Assembly (NCBI GenBank): GCA_018819665.1
Contig: JAHJOY010000316.1
Location: 1-8,055 of the forward strand
Length of the DNA: 8,055 nt
From: a bacterium
GTDB lineage: Bacteria; Atribacterota; Phoenicimicrobiia; Phoenicimicrobiales; Phoenicimicrobiaceae
Direction: 5' to 3'
Below, one piece after another: positions 6,572 to 8,055 of this stretch. The stretch's first letter is position 1. The number at the start of each line of letters is the position of its first letter. The position numbers and the translations under genes were made by a program. The notes beneath the pieces are model-generated. The model saw only the letters and a list, made by a program, of their open reading frames with translations, did not search any database and was not told the origin of the DNA.

Positions 6572-6620
6572 GAAAATTTAAAGCGAAAAGCGCAAAACTA
6601 TAACTTAAAATTTAAAACTT
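6572..6620 (+). repeat. A+T-rich heptamer array, words AAAAGCG/AAAACTT (7 units)
   Basis: Seven abutting 7-nt units: GAAAATT, TAAAGCG, AAAAGCG, CAAAACT, ATAACTT, AAAATTT, AAAACTT. The units are less similar than in other arrays, but adjacent ones share most bases and the phase is kept. Confidence 0.65.
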
Positions 6621-6642
6621 TTTGTATAGAGTAGTAATTTTA

Positions 6643-6699
6643 ATGTAGGGGTCGGATTTATCAGACCCGAAACGGGCTCGATGAATCGAGCCCCTACAT
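6643..6699. repeat. Double-hairpin palindromic element with terminal inverted repeats
   Basis: The outer arms ATGTAGGGG (6643-6651) and CCCCTACAT (6691-6699) are perfect 9-bp inverted repeats. Inside are two hairpins: GGGTC…GACCC (6649-6668, with two further pairs after a G/A mismatch) and GGGCTCGA/TCGAGCCC around TGAA (6674-6693, 8 bp perfect). It is G+C-rich unlike its surroundings, contains no gene, and looks like a dispersed REP/MITE-type element. It lacks an immediate T-run, so it is not a standard terminator. Confidence 0.75.
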
Positions 6700-6725
6700 A
6701 TTACATATTACACATTACTCATTAC
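6698..6725 (+). repeat. Heptamer array, word ATATTAC (4 units)
   Basis: Units ATATTAC, ATATTAC, ACATTAC and TCATTAC abut in phase. The array begins within the last two bases of the palindromic element, as if one had been built onto the other. Confidence 0.8.
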
Positions 6726-6734
6726 TGTGTCCTA

Positions 6735-6769
6735 TACGCGATACGCGATACTCGATACTCGATACGAAT
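6735..6769 (-). repeat. Heptamer array, word TACTCGA (5 units)
   Basis: Units TACGCGA, TACGCGA, TACTCGA, TACTCGA, TACGAAT. On the minus strand the word is TCGAGTA/TCGCGTA, the same family as GTATCGA/GTATCGC at 5384-5404, on the other side of ribU. Confidence 0.85.
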
Positions 6770-6815
6770 TTATTCTGACTTTTGTCTTCTATTTTATTTA
6801 CTATATACTTATATA

Positions 6816-6833
6816 ATCGATACTCGATACTTC
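6816..6833 (-). repeat. Short heptamer array, word TCGATAC (2 units)
   Basis: Two units of TCGATAC (6817-6830). ATACTCGATACTT at 6820-6832 is the exact reverse complement of 5396-5408, and TTTACTATATACT at 6797-6809 is the exact reverse complement of 5404-5416. Confidence 0.7.
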
Positions 6834-6841
6834 TTTTCTTA

Positions 6842-6869
6842 ACGCGATACGCAATACGCAATACGATAG
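6842..6869 (-). repeat. Heptamer array, word ACGCAAT (4 units)
   Basis: Units ACGCGAT, ACGCAAT, ACGCAAT and ACGATAG abut in phase. The array ends 3 nt before the manC ribosome site GAGGAGG (6873-6879), so it lies in the immediate 5' leader of that gene. Confidence 0.83.
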
Positions 6870-6888
6870 AAAGAGGAGGATAATTTTT

Positions 6889-7974
6889 ATGAAGAATGTT
6901 GCCGTCCTGATGGCTGGTGGCCGGGGGCAAAGATTCTGGCCTCATAGTCGATTCGATACACCTAAACAATTGTTATCTATTACTGGTGGAAATAGCATGA
7001 TTAGAGAGACCATTAATCGAGTGTCCCCGCTAATTGATTTATCAGATGTGTTTATTTCTACGACGGAAGACCTCTTTGATAGCATAAAAGATGCTCTTCC
7101 TGAAATAGATTATCTCAATTATATCCTCGAACCAGTTGGTAGAGATACTGCTGCCTGCATAGGTTTAGCCACAGTAGTTATTGAACATAGATATAAAGAT
7201 CCTGACACCACTATGATTACACTTCCTATAGACCATATAATAAAAGATAGCGAAAAATTCTTACAGGCAATTAAAGAAGCTTGTGTCCTTGCTCGCGAAA
7301 AGGGTAATTTAATTACCATAGGTATTAAACCATCGCGGCCAGAGACCGGATATGGCTATATTTGCGTAGGTGAAGAAGTAGAAAAGGGAGATAACATTAC
7401 CGCTTGTGTGGTGAAAAATTTCACAGAAAAACCTAATTTAGAAACTGCGGAAAAATTTATAAGTGAGGGAAATTATCTTTGGAATAGTGGTATATTTGTT
7501 TGGACTTGCAGAGATATTTTGAATGCTATAAAAAAAGAGACCCCAAAACTTTACAATGGCTTAATGAGAATAAAAAATAGTTTAGGGACATTGGAAAAAA
7601 AAGAAGTCGTAAAAGAAGTATTTTATGGATTAGAAAAAATATCTATAGATTATGCGATTATGGAAAAAGTTTCTAATAGATTGGTGGTAAAAGGAGATTT
7701 TAGTTGGGATGATATTGGTTCCTGGACTTCGATGGAGAGAATTTTCCCTCAGGATAAAGATGGTAATGTAATTCAAGGCGAACATGAGGGAGTAGATACC
7801 AAGAGGTGTGTTATTATAAACGATGAAGGCTTAATAGTTACTATCGGCCTATCTGATTTAGTTATAATATCAAGCGGAGATATAAAATTAATTTATCCCA
7901 AAAAACGAGAAGGTGACTTAAAGAAGATAATTAAAAGGATGGCTAATAACGAAAAATATAAAAAGTATTTATAA
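6889..7974 (+). CDS. manC: Mannose-1-phosphate guanylyltransferase
   Basis: Nucleotidyltransferase that makes GDP-mannose from mannose 1-phosphate and GTP, a donor for surface polysaccharide, glycoprotein or compatible-solute synthesis. The 361-residue length fits the single-function form; the C-terminal isomerase domain of the roughly 470-residue bifunctional enzymes is absent. Visible motifs are the N-terminal nucleotide-binding loop AGGRGQRFWPHSR…PKQ (9-27), EPVGRDTAA (81-89), LPIDHII (112-118, usually LPADH), FTEKP (178-182), NSGIF (199-203) and SWDDIGSW near residue 275. ATG at 6889 follows a strong GAGGAGG (6873-6879) with 9-nt spacing. metK begins 25 nt downstream, suggesting co-transcription, perhaps from the promoter at 6533-6561. 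Activity on another hexose 1-phosphate cannot be excluded from the sequence alone. Confidence 0.93.
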   Translation: MKNVAVLMAGGRGQRFWPHSRFDTPKQLLSITGGNSMIRETINRVSPLIDLSDVFISTTEDLFDSIKDALPEIDYLNYILEPVGRDTAACIGLATVVIEHRYKDPDTTMITLPIDHIIKDSEKFLQAIKEACVLAREKGNLITIGIKPSRPETGYGYICVGEEVEKGDNITACVVKNFTEKPNLETAEKFISEGNYLWNSGIFVWTCRDILNAIKKETPKLYNGLMRIKNSLGTLEKKEVVKEVFYGLEKISIDYAIMEKVSNRLVVKGDFSWDDIGSWTSMERIFPQDKDGNVIQGEHEGVDTKRCVIINDEGLIVTIGLSDLVIISSGDIKLIYPKKREGDLKKIIKRMANNEKYKKYL

Positions 7975-7999
7975 TTAAAAAACAAAGGAGATGTTAGAT

Positions 8000-8055
8000 T
8001 TGAAGAACAAATATTTATTTACTTCTGAATCAGTTACTGAAGGACATCCGGATAA
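8000..8055 (+). CDS. metK: S-adenosylmethionine synthetase (3' truncated by window end)
   Basis: Only 18 complete codons are present, but they read MKNKYLFTSESVTEGHPD, the highly conserved N-terminus of MetK, including the HPD motif that contributes to the active site. The enzyme makes SAM from methionine and ATP. TTG at 8000 is the likely start, with GGAG at 7987-7990 nine bases upstream. An in-frame ATG at 7991 abuts the ribosome site with no spacing and is unlikely. The gene follows manC by 25 nt and is probably in the same transcript. Confidence 0.93.
   Translation, partial: MKNKYLFTSESVTEGHPD

Noticed and set aside
6715..6969. 84-codon open frame on the minus strand overlapping the manC start
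   Set aside because: Much of its translation comes from the heptamer arrays (SIEYRVSRIG-type repeats arise because three 7-nt units equal seven codons) and the rest is antisense to manC. It has no ribosome site or recognisable domain.
7119..7319. 66-codon open frame on the minus strand
   Set aside because: Antisense to conserved manC sequence with no independent support.

Overview
The window is low-GC bacterial DNA (A+T-rich, dense in AAA/ATA codons, TTG starts in use) in which every supported gene is on the + strand. The block ricT – trmN6-like methyltransferase – rsmI – metG (positions 1-4426) matches the order around yaaT-yabB-yabC-metS in Bacillota, but yazA and abrB are missing. The downstream genes (membrane lytic transglycosylase, RibU with an FMN riboswitch, mannose-1-phosphate guanylyltransferase, metK) do not follow the Bacillus order. 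I infer Bacillota or a related uncultured lineage such as Atribacterota. The phylum is not proven by this window.

Layout. 1-779: RicT/PSP1 protein, whose reading frame enters from before the window. 754/766-1449: tRNA1(Val)-type adenine-N6 methyltransferase overlapping ricT. 1477-2343: RsmI, starting at TTG. 2344-2506: spacer of heptanucleotide arrays in opposite orientation. 2507-4426: MetRS with a C-terminal tRNA-binding domain. 4470-5324: N-terminally anchored SLT-type lytic transglycosylase. 5325-5984: gene-free stretch holding heptamer and octamer arrays, a short REP-like hairpin, a sigma-70 promoter, an FMN riboswitch and an intrinsic terminator. 5985-6515: RibU, the riboflavin S component of an ECF transporter. 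6516-6888: second gene-free stretch with a promoter, more heptamer arrays and a 57-nt double-hairpin palindrome. 6889-7974: mannose-1-phosphate guanylyltransferase. 8000-8055: start of metK, cut by the window end.

The first part is a translation and RNA-modification operon (tRNA and 16S rRNA methylation, methionyl-tRNA charging). The ribU unit is a separately regulated vitamin-uptake gene with all its control parts visible: promoter, aptamer, terminator and ribosome site. manC and metK probably form another unit, serving sugar-nucleotide supply for surface glycans and SAM synthesis; SAM is the cofactor of the two methyltransferases upstream.

The most unusual signal is between the genes. The three larger intergenic regions are built largely from short degenerate tandem arrays with a strict 7-nt (or 8-nt) period and a different, gradually changing word in each array. 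They are absent from the coding regions. Arrays on the left of a spacer or module tend to be in one orientation and those on the right in the reverse complement, so they could fold into or recombine as large inverted repeats. The ribU module is bracketed this way. Heptanucleotide repeats (STRRs) are known from cyanobacteria, but this family of drifting words looks distinct and its function is unknown.
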